Below are positions 31,920 through 41,730 of a DNA stretch of 64,000 nt, piece after piece (within the stretch, counting starts at the first letter, position 1; every line of letters begins with the position of its first letter). Origin of the DNA: Kluyvera cryocrescens NBRC 102467 (lineage in GTDB: Bacteria > Pseudomonadota > Gammaproteobacteria > Enterobacterales > Enterobacteriaceae). A program made the position numbers and the translations under genes. The notes under the pieces are model-generated. The model saw only the letters and a list, made by a program, of their open reading frames with translations, did not search any database and was not told the origin of the DNA. The stretch is from contig NZ_BCTM01000021.1 of NCBI RefSeq assembly GCF_001571285.1, forward strand, positions 35,345 through 99,344, given 5' to 3'.

Positions 31920-33179
31920 ATGTGCGAACAACATCATGCTGCGCAGCATATTCTGTGTTCACAGTGTGACATGCTGGTGGCGTTGCCGCACCTTGAGCAC
32001 CGACATAAGGCAAATTGCCCACGCTGTGGTACAACGCTGACCACCTCGTGGGATGAACCCAGACGGCGCCCAACGGCGTACGTCCTGGTCGCGCTCTTTA
32101 TGCTGATATTGGCGAACCTGTTTCCCTTTATCAGCATGAATGTGGCAGGGGTCAGCAGCGAAATTGAGCTGCTGGAAATCCCAAGCGTCATGTTTTCTGA
32201 AGACTATGCCAGCCTTGGCACCTTTTTCCTGTTGTTTGTACAACTGGTGCCAGCGTTTTGCCTGATCGCCATTCTGCTGCTGGTTAATCAGGTCAGAATG
32301 CCCTACAGGCTTAAAACATTTCTCGCGCGTATTTTGTTTACGCTCAAAACCTGGGGAATGGCGGAAATCTTCCTTGCTGGGGTGCTGGTGAGCTTTGTGA
32401 AGCTCATGGCCTATGGCGACATTGGCGTTGGCAGCAGCTTCCTGCCCTGGTGCCTCTTCTGTTTGCTGCAATTGCGCACTTTCCAGTGTGTCGATCGCCG
32501 CTGGCTATGGGACGATATCGGCGCGATGCCGGTACTTTCACGGCCGTTAAAGCCGGGAATTACCGGAATTCGCCAGGGGCTGCGTTCCTGCTCTTGCTGC
32601 ACGGCGATTCTCCCCGCCGATCTCCATGAATGCCCGCGTTGCCATAGTAAAGGCCATGTCCGACGTAAAAATAGCCTGCAGTGGACGGTTGCGCTGCTGG
32701 TAACGTCAATCATGCTTTATCTTCCTGCCAACATTTTGCCGATCATGATTACCGATCTGCTGGGCGACAAAATGCCGTCGACGATTATTGCCGGGGTGAT
32801 TTTACTGTGGAGTGAGGGATCGTATCCGGTGGCTATGGTGATTTTCATTGCCAGTATTATGGTCCCGACGCTAAAGATGATCGCGATTGCCTGGCTGTGT
32901 CTGGACGCAAACGGGCTCAAACGGCGCCATCAGGATAGTGAACGAATGCACCTGATTTATGAAGTGGTGGAGTTCGTGGGGCGCTGGTCAATGATTGATG
33001 TCTTTGTCATTGCGGTGCTTTCCGCGCTGGTGCGCATTGGGGGGTTAATGAATATCTATCCGGCAATTGGCGCGCTGATGTTTGCGTTGGTTGTCATAAT
33101 GACCATGTTCTCAGCAATGACCTTTGATCCGCGTCTGTCCTGGGATCGGGAACCTGAATCAAGCCATGAGGAGTCGTAA
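31920..33179 (+). CDS. pqiA: Lipid-transport membrane protein PqiA
   Basis: 419 residues. Two PqiA domains, each four membrane helices, each preceded by a zinc-ribbon-like pair: CSQCDML/CPRCGTTL near residue 13-40 and CSCCTAIL/CPRCHSK near 222-240. PqiA is the inner-membrane partner of the PqiB MCE tube in trans-envelope lipid traffic. Starts 14 bases after uup; pqiB begins 5 bases after its stop. Confidence 0.94.
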   Translation: MCEQHHAAQHILCSQCDMLVALPHLEHRHKANCPRCGTTLTTSWDEPRRRPTAYVLVALFMLILANLFPFISMNVAGVSSEIELLEIPSVMFSEDYASLGTFFLLFVQLVPAFCLIAILLLVNQVRMPYRLKTFLARILFTLKTWGMAEIFLAGVLVSFVKLMAYGDIGVGSSFLPWCLFCLLQLRTFQCVDRRWLWDDIGAMPVLSRPLKPGITGIRQGLRSCSCCTAILPADLHECPRCHSKGHVRRKNSLQWTVALLVTSIMLYLPANILPIMITDLLGDKMPSTIIAGVILLWSEGSYPVAMVIFIASIMVPTLKMIAIAWLCLDANGLKRRHQDSERMHLIYEVVEFVGRWSMIDVFVIAVLSALVRIGGLMNIYPAIGALMFALVVIMTMFSAMTFDPRLSWDREPESSHEES

Positions 33180-33183
33180 TAGC

Positions 33184-34821
33184 ATGGAAACCAAGAGTGG
33201 GGAGGCAAACGTGCAGAAAGTGAAAAACTGGTCTCCCGTTTGGATCTTCCCGATCGTCACGGCGCTGATCGGCGCCTGGATACTGTTTTACCATTACAGC
33301 CATCAGGGGCCGGAGGTGACGCTGATTACCACCAACGCCGAAGGCATTGAAGGTGGTAAAACCACGATTAAAAGCCGTAGCGTGGACGTCGGGGTTGTGG
33401 TGAGTACCACATTGACTGATGACCTGACGCATGTGGAAATTAAAGCGCGGCTGAACTCCGGTATGGAAAAGCTGCTGCATAAGGACTCCGTCTTCTGGGT
33501 GGTTAAGCCACAAATTGGTCGCGAAGGGATCAGCGGTCTTGGGACGCTATTGTCCGGTGCCTATATTGAACTGCAGCCCGGTTCAAAAGGCCCAGAGCCG
33601 GGAAATTATCAGCTGCTTGACGCACCGCCGCTCGCGCCACCGGATGCCAAAGGCATTCGCGTAGTGCTCGACAGTAAAAAAGCAGGGCAGCTTAATCCGG
33701 GCGATCCGGTGCTCTTTCGCGGCTATCGGGTAGGTTCGGTTGAAACCAGTACCTTCGACCCGAAAAACCGTAGCATCTCTTATCAGCTATTTATCAGTGC
33801 GCCAAATGACCGTCTGGTCACCAGCAACGTTCGTTTCTGGAAAGACAGCGGCGTGGCGGTTGATCTCACCTCTGCCGGGATGCGCGTGGAGATGGGATCG
33901 CTGTCGACGCTATTTAGCGGCGGGGTGAGCTTTGATGTTCCGGAAGGAGTCGAACTGGGCCAACCCATTGCCGAGAAGACTGAATTCAAACTCTACGACG
34001 ATCAGAAAAGCATTCAGGACTCGCTGTATACCCAGCATATTGATTACCTGATGTTCTTTAAAGATTCGGTTCGGGGCTTGCAGGTGGGAGCACCGGTTGA
34101 ATTCCGCGGTATCCGCTTGGGAACCGTGGCGCAGGTACCGTATTTTGTGCCTGGACTGCATCAGTCATTGACCAGCGACTATCGTATTCCGGTTAAAATC
34201 CAGATTGAGCCTGAGCGGCTTGCCGCCCAGTTCGGCGAAAGTCCTGATATTCGAGGCCATCTGCCTGCGCTGATTGAGCGCGGCCTGCGCGGCTCGCTGA
34301 AGACCGGGAATCTGGTCACGGGTGCGCTGTATATCGATCTCGACTTCTATCCAAAAGAGCCGCCGGTGTCTAACGTGAAAGCGTTCGACGGCGTGGCGAT
34401 CATTCCTTCAGTGAGTGGTGGCCTGGCGCAAATCCAGCAACGAGTGATGGAGACGCTGGATAAGTTCAATAACTTGCCGCTGACGCCGATGGTTGAACAG
34501 GCAACGAATACGCTGACGGAAAGTCAGAATACGATGCGTCGTCTGCAAACGACGTTGGATAATCTGAATAAGATCACCGCAAGCCAGTCTGCGCAACAGC
34601 TACCCGCTGATATGCAGAAAACGCTGCGCGAGTTGAACCGGAGTATGCAAGGCTTCCAGCCAGGTTCTGCGGCTTACAACAAAATGGTGGCCGATATGCA
34701 GCGTCTGGATCAGGTATTGCGTGAACTGCAGCCAGTGTTGAAAACCCTGAATGAGAAGAGTAACGCGCTGGTATTCGAAGCGAAGGATAAAAAAGATCCA
34801 GAGCCTAAGAGGGCGAAATAA
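33184..34821 (+). CDS. pqiB: MCE-domain lipid transport protein PqiB
   Basis: 545 residues from METKSGEANVQKVKNWSP; AGGAG 8 bases upstream favours this ATG over an earlier frame inside pqiA. One N-terminal membrane helix (about 20-40) and three MCE domains beginning near PEVTLITTNAEGIEGG, GIRVVLDSKKAGQL and LQVGAPVEFRGIRLG, then a C-terminal coiled coil (about 430-530). In E. coli it forms a hexameric syringe-like tunnel spanning the periplasm. Its stop overlaps the pqiC start. Confidence 0.95.
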   Translation: METKSGEANVQKVKNWSPVWIFPIVTALIGAWILFYHYSHQGPEVTLITTNAEGIEGGKTTIKSRSVDVGVVVSTTLTDDLTHVEIKARLNSGMEKLLHKDSVFWVVKPQIGREGISGLGTLLSGAYIELQPGSKGPEPGNYQLLDAPPLAPPDAKGIRVVLDSKKAGQLNPGDPVLFRGYRVGSVETSTFDPKNRSISYQLFISAPNDRLVTSNVRFWKDSGVAVDLTSAGMRVEMGSLSTLFSGGVSFDVPEGVELGQPIAEKTEFKLYDDQKSIQDSLYTQHIDYLMFFKDSVRGLQVGAPVEFRGIRLGTVAQVPYFVPGLHQSLTSDYRIPVKIQIEPERLAAQFGESPDIRGHLPALIERGLRGSLKTGNLVTGALYIDLDFYPKEPPVSNVKAFDGVAIIPSVSGGLAQIQQRVMETLDKFNNLPLTPMVEQATNTLTESQNTMRRLQTTLDNLNKITASQSAQQLPADMQKTLRELNRSMQGFQPGSAAYNKMVADMQRLDQVLRELQPVLKTLNEKSNALVFEAKDKKDPEPKRAK

Positions 34822-35384
34822 TGAAAAAGTGGTTAGTACTGGCTGCGGTCTGCCTGTTGGCGGCCTGCAGTAGCGGTGGGGAGAACAAGACCTATTACCA
34901 GCTGCCGCTGGCAACGGGAACCGTGCAAAACGGCACTACCGCAAGCCAACGTATGCTTTGGGTTGAGCAGGTTAGCGTACCGGATTTTCTGGCCGGTAGC
35001 GGCGTGGTATATCAGACCAGCGATGTTCAGTATGTTATTGCCAACAATAACCTTTGGGCGAGTCCACTGGATCAACAACTGCGCACCACGTTGGTTTCTA
35101 ACCTGAGTAATCAGCTTCCAGGTTGGGTGATCTCATCGCAGCCGCTGGGCAGCGACCAGGATACGCTGAATATGTCGGTAACTGGTTTCCATGGCCGTTA
35201 TGATGGAAAAGTGGTGGTGAGCGGTGAATGGTTGCTGAATCATCAGGGGCAACTGACTAAGCGTCCATTCCATATCGAAATGGCTCAGCAGCAGGATGGC
35301 TATGATGCGATGGTGAAGGTTCTGGCCGAAGCCTGGAAACAGGAAGCGAGCGCTATTGCCCAGATTATCAATCGCCAACCATAA
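34821..35384 (+). CDS. pqiC: Outer membrane lipoprotein PqiC (YmbA)
   Basis: 187 residues. The signal ends in the lipobox LAAC with lipidated Cys16. It belongs to the ABC-type transport auxiliary (DUF330) family and anchors the distal end of the PqiB tube at the outer membrane. TAATG overlap with pqiB shows coupling; a terminator follows, closing the uup-pqiABC unit. Confidence 0.94.
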   Translation: MKKWLVLAAVCLLAACSSGGENKTYYQLPLATGTVQNGTTASQRMLWVEQVSVPDFLAGSGVVYQTSDVQYVIANNNLWASPLDQQLRTTLVSNLSNQLPGWVISSQPLGSDQDTLNMSVTGFHGRYDGKVVVSGEWLLNHQGQLTKRPFHIEMAQQQDGYDAMVKVLAEAWKQEASAIAQIINRQP

Positions 35385-35404
35385 ATAGAATTAATTGTTC
35401 TAAG

Positions 35405-35440
35405 GACCGCCGTCGGTGTAAAACCGCCGGCGGTTTTTTT
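35405..35440 (+). terminator. Rho-independent terminator after pqiC
   Basis: A 12-bp stem ACCGCCGTCGGT/ACCGCCGGCGGT with one mismatch, then seven T, 21 bases after the pqiC stop. Confidence 0.88.
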
Positions 35441-35639
35441 ATGTCTGGCTTCAATTGGTTACTTATGCCACATCACGTTTTTTGTACAAATGAACTTCTG
35501 ATTAGCTCACAAATATGACATTGGTATGAATTCTGCGCATTGACGGGGCCATTTTTTAGCGGTATTCGTATTATGTGGTCGCATACTTTGTAACCACTGT
35601 TTTCTTTTCCACCAGACCAAGATATGAGGGAAACGAGGC

Positions 35640-35807
35640 ATGAAGAGACAAAAAAGAGATCGCCTGGATAGGGCACATCAGCGTGGATACCAGGCCGGGA
35701 TTACCGGACGGTCGAAAGAAATGTGTCCTTACCAGACTATTAACCAGAGGTCTCACTGGCTGGGAGGCTGGCGAGAAGCCATGGAGGACAGGGCAGTAGT
35801 TGCCTGA
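35640..35807 (+). CDS. rmf: Ribosome modulation factor
   Basis: 55 residues, very basic: MKRQKRDRLDRAHQRGYQAG and ending GGWREAMEDRAVVA. RMF binds near the 16S rRNA 3' end and turns 70S ribosomes into 100S dimers in stationary phase. ATGAGGGAAACGAGGC lies directly upstream and supplies the ribosome site. The position between pqiC and fabA is as in E. coli, and its own terminator follows. Confidence 0.95.
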   Translation: MKRQKRDRLDRAHQRGYQAGITGRSKEMCPYQTINQRSHWLGGWREAMEDRAVVA

Positions 35808-35824
35808 CACTGTCTCTTTAAAAA

Positions 35825-35856
35825 GAAACCTCCGCATTGCGGAGGTTTCGCCTTTT
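35825..35856 (+). terminator. Rho-independent terminator after rmf
   Basis: Eleven-bp perfect stem GAAACCTCCGC/GCGGAGGTTTC with a 3-nt loop, then a short T tract. It can also lie in the 3' region of the convergent fabA. Confidence 0.82.
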
Positions 35857-35903
35857 GATTCACAACACTAATCTATCGCCAGCAAGACTGACGGCAAATC
35901 GCA

Positions 35904-36422
35904 TTAGAATGCAGAAGTATCCTGGAACAGACCCACTTTCAGGTCGTTCGCGGTGTAGATCAGACGGCCGTCAACCAGAACTTCACCATCCGCCAGACCC
36001 ATGATCAGACGACGGTTAACGATGCGCTTGAAGTGAATGCGGTAGGTCACTTTTTTCGCTGTTGGCAGAACCTGACCGGTAAATTTGACTTCACCGACGC
36101 CGAGCGCACGGCCTTTGCCTTCGCCACCCAGCCAGCCCAGGTAGAAACCAACCAACTGCCACATTGCATCCAGACCCAGACAGCCAGGCATCACGGGATC
36201 GCCAATAAAGTGACAACCGAAGAACCACAGGTCCGGATTAATATCGAGCTCAGCTTCAACATAACCTTTGTCAAAGTTGCCGCCGGTTTCGGTCATTTTA
36301 ATGACACGATCCATCATCAGCATGCTCGGAGCAGGTAACTGCGGGCCTTTTGCGCCAAACAGTTCACCGCGACCAGAGGCAAGAAGGTCTTCTTTTGTAT
36401 AGGATTCGCGTTTATCTACCAT
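35904..36422 (-). CDS. fabA: 3-hydroxydecanoyl-ACP dehydratase/isomerase
   Basis: 172 residues. Catalytic His71 and Asp85 (70 and 84 without the initiator Met) are in [15 protein letters not shown] and CLGLDAMWQ. FabA dehydrates 3-hydroxydecanoyl-ACP and isomerises the trans-2 product to cis-3, the branch point for unsaturated fatty acids. FabR and FadR sites lie in the promoter, overlapping the end of lonH. Confidence 0.97.
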   Translation of the reverse strand: MVDKRESYTKEDLLASGRGELFGAKGPQLPAPSMLMMDRVIKMTETGGNFDKGYVEAELDINPDLWFFGCHFIGDPVMPGCLGLDAMWQLVGFYLGWLGGEGKGRALGVGEVKFTGQVLPTAKKVTYRIHFKRIVNRRLIMGLADGEVLVDGRLIYTANDLKVGLFQDTSAF

Positions 36423-36461
36423 GTTTTAAGTAAGCCTTATTTTAAGTTCGGAACGCAGGAT

Positions 36462-36479
36462 AGCTAACACGTGTACGCT
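36462..36479. promoter_or_regulatory. FabR operator at fabA
   Basis: Minus-strand AGCGTACACGTGTTAGCT is an imperfect 18-bp palindrome identical to the FabR-site form I recall for E. coli fabA. FabR represses fabA when unsaturated acyl species are abundant. Confidence 0.7.
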
Positions 36480-36480
36480 G

Positions 36481-36497
36481 AACAAGTCCGATCAGTT
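36481..36497. promoter_or_regulatory. FadR site at fabA
   Basis: Minus-strand AACTGATCGGACTTGTT lies next to the FabR site and resembles the FadR activator site of E. coli fabA. It overlaps the stop codon of lonH. Confidence 0.6.
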
Positions 36498-38252
36498 GGA
36501 TTGCGCACGGTTGAGCCAACGTAACGGCCACGGATAACGGTGGCGTGGCTCCTGTTGAGTGGCTTGGGCGATACGCTCCTGAATCGTTTGCAGGAGAGTT
36601 TGACCTTCACCATCCCAGTTGAGCTGTGTCAGAAGCGGCAACGCATCGCTGACATCATCGATAGCCCAAATAGAGAACGTACCCGCTTCAACGGCTTCCT
36701 GTACTTCAGTTGAGAGACTTAAATGGCGGACGTTAGAGGAAGGAATGATAACCCCCTGCGAGCCGCTTAAACCGCGCTGTGCGCAGATTGCAAAGAAGCC
36801 TTCAATTTTCTCATTCAGGCCGCCTACCGGCTGGGCACGACCAAACTGATCGACCGAGCCAGTCATCGCGATGCTCTGATTGATTGGCACATTAGCCAGG
36901 GCGCTAATAAGCGCACACAGTTCGGCCATAGACGCGCTATCGCCGTCCACTTCACTGTATGACTGCTCAAACGTCAGCGACGCGGAGAACGGCAGTTGCT
37001 GCTCCAGATCAAGCTCCGCCATCAGGAAGGCCTGCATAAGCATCATCCCTTTGGCATGAATATTACCGCCGAGTTCAGCTTTACGCTCAACATCAGTAAA
37101 TTCACCATCACCAATATGGACTACACAGGTGATACGAGAAGGTTCACCAAACGGACGCGGGTGGCCAGGAAAATCGATAACGGAAAGCGCGTTAATCTGG
37201 CCAATACATTCGCCTTCGGTTTCAATCAGGATCTGCTCGAGCAGAATTTCATCCTGCATACGCTCAGCAAGGAAACCTTCACGCCATTGACGCTGCTCAA
37301 GCATCGTTTTGAGCTGTTCCGCGTTGATGATGCCATTGTCCGTAAACGGCGCTGCTTCACGCAGTTGACGAGCGATCCACAGCGGGCAGAGTGGCATAAT
37401 CTCTTGATCGCCACTGTCGCGCGCACCTTCCTGCATGAGCAATGGCCATGCATCGGCAGCCAAGCCAGGAAGCGATTTCTCGCGCGCAACGTTCCAGACC
37501 CACTGGCACCACTGCTTGAGCGTCTCTTCATCGCTGATTTGCAGGTTGTCTTCAAACTCGCTGTAGAGCGATGTTTCTGCCAGCTCTGGTTCCATTTCCT
37601 CGAAATCAGCAAGTGAATCGCGATCGCCCATCAGTACGACTTTGAGGGTGAGGGGCATGGAAGGGATGCTAACGGGTAGCGGACGTGCATCGTCGAAGGT
37701 CAACCAGTCAAATCGCTGCTGGGAGACGATGTTTTTCAAACGCATCCACAGCAGCGGTTGAGCCATTAACGTACGCAGAGACAGGATCAGAATGCCGCCG
37801 TTGGCTTGGTGAACCAGGCCTGGCTGAAGGGTAATTTCACCATTGAACTGGCGCACGCAGCCAAACAGCTGCTCGGCTTCGATCCAGTCGGCATAGATAA
37901 CGGGGCCCGAACTGGCAAAATTGTCATCAGCATTACGCGCGGGCGTGAGCGTAACTTTACTGCCGTTCACATGATAGTTAACGCCCGTTAGGGTCGCTTC
38001 ATGATCTTCGCGTAACGACAGCGTTGTTTGCTTAAGAAGCTGCAGGTACTCTTTTTCTTCTGGGGCTTTTACCAGCAAGAAAGGGGAGACCCCCTGCGGA
38101 TGAAGGAACTGTTCCAGCGCGTAATGTAAACGCGCCTGCAGCTCGCTGAATAAGGAATCGTTCTCTGAGGCCAGATCAGGCTGGGCAAATAGCGCCTGAA
38201 ATGCTTCAGTCGCGGGGGCGAGAAAGCGCCGGGAAAGAGTATTTATAGTCAA
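36492..38252 (-). CDS. lonH: Lon-like protease LonH (YcbZ)
   Basis: 586 residues. No intact AAA+ Walker motifs are seen in the N-terminal half; the C-terminal Lon protease domain has the catalytic serine in DGDSASMAELCALISALA and the lysine in VGGLNEKIEGFF. It is the atypical, ATPase-degenerate Lon family of enterobacteria, whose substrates are poorly known. Gene lies directly upstream of fabA on the same strand and divergent from matP. Confidence 0.9.
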   Translation of the reverse strand: MTINTLSRRFLAPATEAFQALFAQPDLASENDSLFSELQARLHYALEQFLHPQGVSPFLLVKAPEEKEYLQLLKQTTLSLREDHEATLTGVNYHVNGSKVTLTPARNADDNFASSGPVIYADWIEAEQLFGCVRQFNGEITLQPGLVHQANGGILILSLRTLMAQPLLWMRLKNIVSQQRFDWLTFDDARPLPVSIPSMPLTLKVVLMGDRDSLADFEEMEPELAETSLYSEFEDNLQISDEETLKQWCQWVWNVAREKSLPGLAADAWPLLMQEGARDSGDQEIMPLCPLWIARQLREAAPFTDNGIINAEQLKTMLEQRQWREGFLAERMQDEILLEQILIETEGECIGQINALSVIDFPGHPRPFGEPSRITCVVHIGDGEFTDVERKAELGGNIHAKGMMLMQAFLMAELDLEQQLPFSASLTFEQSYSEVDGDSASMAELCALISALANVPINQSIAMTGSVDQFGRAQPVGGLNEKIEGFFAICAQRGLSGSQGVIIPSSNVRHLSLSTEVQEAVEAGTFSIWAIDDVSDALPLLTQLNWDGEGQTLLQTIQERIAQATQQEPRHRYPWPLRWLNRAQSN

Positions 38253-38436
38253 TGTCGCTATTTTTAGTCAGATGTAAAGTGCGTGATTATACCTGATGCC
38301 AACGGGAAGCTCACGGAGAATAGGGAAGTATCTTCGGGCGTTGGCCTCATCCGCATCACAGTTGCAGATTTCTTCTCAGCACATTGGGAAAAAACTGTTA
38401 TTCTGAAAAGAGTTACACGGTCACACTGAGATCGCA

Positions 38437-38892
38437 ATGAAATATCAACAACTGGAAAATCTTGAAAGCGGCTGGAAGTGGAAATACCTGGTGAAAAAGC
38501 ACCGGGAAGGCGAATCCATCACCCGCTACATTGAAGCCAGCGCCGCACAAGAGGCTGTCGATGTTTTGCTGAAACTGGAACATGAGCCGGTTCAGGTTAA
38601 TGACTGGATTACCCAGAATATTAATCCGCAACTGGTTAACCGAATGAAGCAGACGATTCGCGCACGCCGTAAGCGCCACTTCAATGCTGAACACCAGCAT
38701 ACGCGTAAAAAGTCTATCGACTTAGAGTTTGCTGTCTGGCAGCGGTTGGCCGGTTTAGCGCAACGGCGTGGAAAAACGCTATCGGAAACCGTCGTGCAAC
38801 TGATTGAAGATGCTGAAAACAAAGAGAAGTACGCCACTAAGATGTCCAGCCTTAAGCAGGATCTTGAAGCGATGCTTGGCAAAGACAAATAG
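38437..38892 (+). CDS. matP: Macrodomain Ter protein MatP
   Basis: 151 residues. N-terminal four-helix DNA-binding region, then a ribbon-helix-helix (about 75-115, [22 protein letters not shown]) and a C-terminal coiled coil for tetramerisation. MatP binds matS sites, organises the Ter macrodomain, links to ZapB at the divisome and displaces MukBEF, whose genes are also in this window. A bidirectional terminator follows. Confidence 0.95.
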   Translation: MKYQQLENLESGWKWKYLVKKHREGESITRYIEASAAQEAVDVLLKLEHEPVQVNDWITQNINPQLVNRMKQTIRARRKRHFNAEHQHTRKKSIDLEFAVWQRLAGLAQRRGKTLSETVVQLIEDAENKEKYATKMSSLKQDLEAMLGKDK

Positions 38893-38931
38893 GCTTTGTC
38901 GCCTACATTTGACGATGTAAAACCGATAGGT

Positions 38932-38960
38932 AAAAAAAACCCCGCAGCGCGGGGTTTTTT
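38932..38960. terminator. Bidirectional terminator between matP and ompA
   Basis: Stem CCCCGC/GCGGGG with a 3-nt loop, flanked by eight A on the left and six T on the right, so it works for both convergent genes. Confidence 0.88.
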
Positions 38961-38973
38961 ATTAGACGAGAAC

Positions 38974-40029
38974 TTATGCCTGAGGCTGAGTTACAACGTC
39001 TTTGCTACCTTTAACTTCGATCTCTACGCGACGATCTGGTGCCAGGCAGTCGATCAGTGCAGCTTTCGCTTTCACGTTGTCACAGGTGTTGCCGGTAACT
39101 GGGTTAGCTTCGCCCATGCCACGTGCGGAGATTTTGTCAGAAGGGATACCTTTAGATACCAGGTAATCAACGACGGACTGTGCACGTTTCTCGGACAGAC
39201 CCTGGTTGTAAGCGTCAGAACCGATGCGGTCAGTGAAGCCCAGAACCACTACGGAACCGTCTTTCGGATCCAGGTTGCTCAGCTGGCTGTACATCTGATC
39301 CAGAGCCTGCTTACCTTCTGGTTTCAGGGTAGATTTGTTGAAGTTGAACAGAACATCAGACTTCAGAGTGAAGTGTTTGGTCTGTACTTCTGGAGCTGGA
39401 GCCGGAGCTGGAGCGATTACTGGAGCTGCTGCATCCTGCTGGCCGAAACGGTAGGAAACGCCTACGCTCAGCATGCCGTTGTCAGGACGAACACCAACGG
39501 TGTTTGCGTCGCCGATGTTGTTAACCCACTGGTATTCCAGACGGGTAGCGATGTCACGAGTCACAGCCCACTCAACGCCGCCAGCGAATACTGGGGAAAC
39601 GCCGGTGTCGTGGTGATCGCCAGCAATGTTGTTGCTGGAGTCAGCACGCCATACCATACCACCCAGACGAGTGTAGATGTCCAGATCGTCAGTTACTGGG
39701 TAACCCAGTTTAGCGGTCAGCTGAACGCCTTGAGCTTTCAGAGCACCGTTAGTCTGGCTGCCGGTGTATTCCATACGGCCCAGCCAGTCGTAACCCATTT
39801 CGAAACCAACGTACGGGTTAACCTGGTAGCCACCGAACGCGCCTGCGCCCAGCTGGCTGTTGTGGGTAGAGCCGTTGTTGTTCAGGTCACTCTGGTACCA
39901 ACCGGTGTCATGGAACTGAGACCAGCCCAGTTTACCACCAGCATACCAAGTGTTGTCTTGCGGAGCGGCCTGCGCTACAGAAGCGAAGCCTGCCAGTGCC
40001 ACTGCAATCGCGATAGCTGTCTTTTTCAT
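38974..40029 (-). CDS. ompA: Outer membrane protein A
   Basis: 351 residues from [15 protein letters not shown]; 18 upstream in-frame codons belong to the leader. Signal peptide of 21 residues, eight-stranded barrel (to about residue 190), Pro/Ala hinge APAPAPAPE, and a periplasmic OmpA/MotB domain that binds peptidoglycan ([30 protein letters not shown]), with a Cys pair near the end. Codons are those of a very highly expressed gene. Long leader and promoter match the E. coli arrangement. Confidence 0.97.
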   Translation of the reverse strand: MKKTAIAIAVALAGFASVAQAAPQDNTWYAGGKLGWSQFHDTGWYQSDLNNNGSTHNSQLGAGAFGGYQVNPYVGFEMGYDWLGRMEYTGSQTNGALKAQGVQLTAKLGYPVTDDLDIYTRLGGMVWRADSSNNIAGDHHDTGVSPVFAGGVEWAVTRDIATRLEYQWVNNIGDANTVGVRPDNGMLSVGVSYRFGQQDAAAPVIAPAPAPAPEVQTKHFTLKSDVLFNFNKSTLKPEGKQALDQMYSQLSNLDPKDGSVVVLGFTDRIGSDAYNQGLSEKRAQSVVDYLVSKGIPSDKISARGMGEANPVTGNTCDNVKAKAALIDCLAPDRRVEIEVKGSKDVVTQPQA

Positions 40030-40160
40030 TTTTTGCGCCTCGTTATCATCCAAAATTTGCCATGAAGTTCTAAATAGACTCACGGTTAAATCCTTCCACC
40101 GGGGTGTGGCTTAGTGAATTACTTAGCAGATATCTGCGGTGTAAGCTGAGCACCCCTGGC
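40030..40160 (-). promoter_or_regulatory. ompA 5' leader (mRNA-stabilising, sRNA target)
   Basis: A ~131-nt leader beginning GCCAGGGGTGCTCAGC on the minus strand and ending in AACGAGGCGCAAAAA before ATG, as in E. coli. There the leader forms 5' stem-loops that give the mRNA a long half-life, and MicA pairs at the ribosome site. The sequence, not the half-life, is what I can see. Confidence 0.7.
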
Positions 40161-40167
40161 GATGTAA

Positions 40168-40195
40168 AGTCTACAACGTCGTTCGAAACTTACAA
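40168..40195 (-). promoter_or_regulatory. ompA promoter
   Basis: Minus-strand -35 TTGTAA (40190-40195), 16-bp spacer and -10 TAGACT (40168-40173), eight bases before the expected start G at 40160. The block matches the known E. coli ompA promoter. Confidence 0.7.
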
Positions 40196-40382
40196 GTGTG
40201 AACTCCGTCAGGCTTATGAAAAAAAAAGAGTTGTATACGCAATATTTAACAAATATGTTGAGAAATTAAGCAGTGCAAAATACTGGAAACCGCACCAGAC
40301 AAGCCTTCTGAGAAAAAACTATCAGGAAATCTAAGAGATAAAAAAGTTGCAAAAAAAATACCAGGAAAATTCCTAATTTCGC
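40196..40382. other. sulA-ompA intergenic remainder
   Basis: AT-rich, no gene supported. With the ompA leader and promoter it completes the 353-base gap between sulA and ompA. I see no strong Rho-independent terminator for sulA here. Confidence 0.5.
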
Positions 40383-40892
40383 TTAATGGAACAAATTTGA
40401 GTGAATTTTTAGCCCATTAAATTGTCCAGTGGGGTGTGATGCAGAGTGAACTGGACGCATTATGAACACCATGGCATTACCTTCCTCTGCGGCGCTGAGT
40501 AAACGCGCATGTTCTTCTGCTGATAATTCATCCGTTAACCAACCGATAACAACGCTATAATTTCCAGTGCGCGATGCGCGAACCATGGAGTCGAGCATAT
40601 CGCATGGCAACATCTGACGAAGTTGCATCACCTTTGTTAACGGAAGACCCGATTCCTGAACCCACTGGCGACTCAGCTTCTGCTGTGGGGTAAGCCACAG
40701 CTGCCAGCGCGACTGTTGGCCTAGCTGCTGGAGCAATGGCAGTAATAAGAGCTGTGCCATCATCGGCTGATCTTCACGATAGAGGACTTCGCTAATTAAC
40801 GCAGCGGAAGTACTTTTCGCTGAAGTGAAAGCATGAGGAGCCGTTGTGGCGACAGCGGCAGTAGAATGATTTACGACACCAGAAGTATACAT
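40383..40892 (-). CDS. sulA: SOS cell-division inhibitor SulA
   Basis: 169 residues from [10 protein letters not shown]; eleven upstream in-frame codons overlap the LexA box region and are excluded. SulA sequesters FtsZ monomers and blocks division during DNA damage; Lon degrades it. The conserved core [26 protein letters not shown] and the C-terminal KIHSNLFH Lon-recognition end are present. The N-terminal 30 residues diverge from E. coli, which is common. Confidence 0.95.
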   Translation of the reverse strand: MYTSGVVNHSTAAVATTAPHAFTSAKSTSAALISEVLYREDQPMMAQLLLLPLLQQLGQQSRWQLWLTPQQKLSRQWVQESGLPLTKVMQLRQMLPCDMLDSMVRASRTGNYSVVIGWLTDELSAEEHARLLSAAEEGNAMVFIMRPVHSASHPTGQFNGLKIHSNLFH

Positions 40893-40915
40893 AGCTAATC
40901 CAACCTTGTGGGTTA

Positions 40916-40931
40916 CTGTATGCATATACAG
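40916..40931. promoter_or_regulatory. LexA box of sulA
   Basis: CTGTATGCATATACAG fits the SOS-box consensus CTGT-N8-ACAG exactly and lies 24 bases upstream of the sulA start. It explains tight SOS control. Confidence 0.93.
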
Positions 40932-41110
40932 TACTACCCGTCTTGCTAAAGATCAACCTCATTTTCTGAAAGTAACTCGCAAAATTGCACACTAATTGCG
41001 CGTGGCGACAAATTCATCTTGCTGTGCCTGATGAACTTCCCTATGTTGCTTATTAAATGTTCTATTAACATTTATTATGTTTTCATCTACATGATTATTA
41101 AGGATTAATC

Positions 41111-41719
41111 ATGAAAGCAATATCATATAAACGGATTTATCAGTCCCAGGAATATTTCTCCGCATTGGGGAAAATCAGCTCCCGAGCGTTGTTCGGTGGC
41201 TACAGTCTGGCGGTCGACAACACGGTCTTTGCCATGGTTGCGGAGGGGGAATTGTATTTGCGGATGTGTGAAGACAATGCCACTTACCTGGCTCATCGCT
41301 CCCCTTCATTACTGACGTTACGCAAACGCGGAATGCCGTTGCAGCTAAAGTACTTTCATGTGGATGCCGAGCTTTGGTCAGATCCACCGGTATTATTACG
41401 TCTTGGCTTATCCTCGCTGGAGGACGCGCGGCGAGAGAAATCTCTGCAACGAACGCCGTTACGTTTGAAGGATTTGCCAAACCTCTCTTTTCATTTGGAA
41501 CTGTTATTGCACGAAGCCGGCGTGACGGATGCGTGGTCATTACGGCAGATCGGCGCAGAGTCAGCCTGGCTACTGCTGCGTAAGATTCGTAAACAGATCA
41601 GTATTAATGTACTGATGTCACTGGAAGGGGCAATCACGGGTGTTCATGCTGCGGCACTCCCGACGCAAAGGCGTCAGGAGTTGCAGAGTTGGGCACAGAC
41701 CTACGTGAAAAAAGTCTAA
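41111..41719 (+). CDS. sxy: Competence regulator Sxy (TfoX)
   Basis: 202 residues, slightly shorter than the 209 of E. coli. TfoX N-domain (about 20-110) starts LFGGYSLAVDNTVFAMV; C-domain (about 120-200) has LPNLSFHLELLLHEAGV. Sxy directs CRP to CRP-S sites of competence and uptake genes. It is divergent from sulA. The central part differs strongly from E. coli, as is usual for this gene. Confidence 0.88.
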   Translation: MKAISYKRIYQSQEYFSALGKISSRALFGGYSLAVDNTVFAMVAEGELYLRMCEDNATYLAHRSPSLLTLRKRGMPLQLKYFHVDAELWSDPPVLLRLGLSSLEDARREKSLQRTPLRLKDLPNLSFHLELLLHEAGVTDAWSLRQIGAESAWLLLRKIRKQISINVLMSLEGAITGVHAAALPTQRRQELQSWAQTYVKKV

Positions 41720-41730
41720 GCGCGATGGTG

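Noticed and set aside
38896..40065. A 389-codon open frame on the plus strand opposite ompA
   Set aside because: Long antisense frame produced by the strong codon bias of ompA; no family resemblance.
40104..40334. A 76-codon plus-strand frame in the sulA-ompA gap
   Set aside because: Covers the ompA promoter and leader in antisense; no ribosome site and poor composition.
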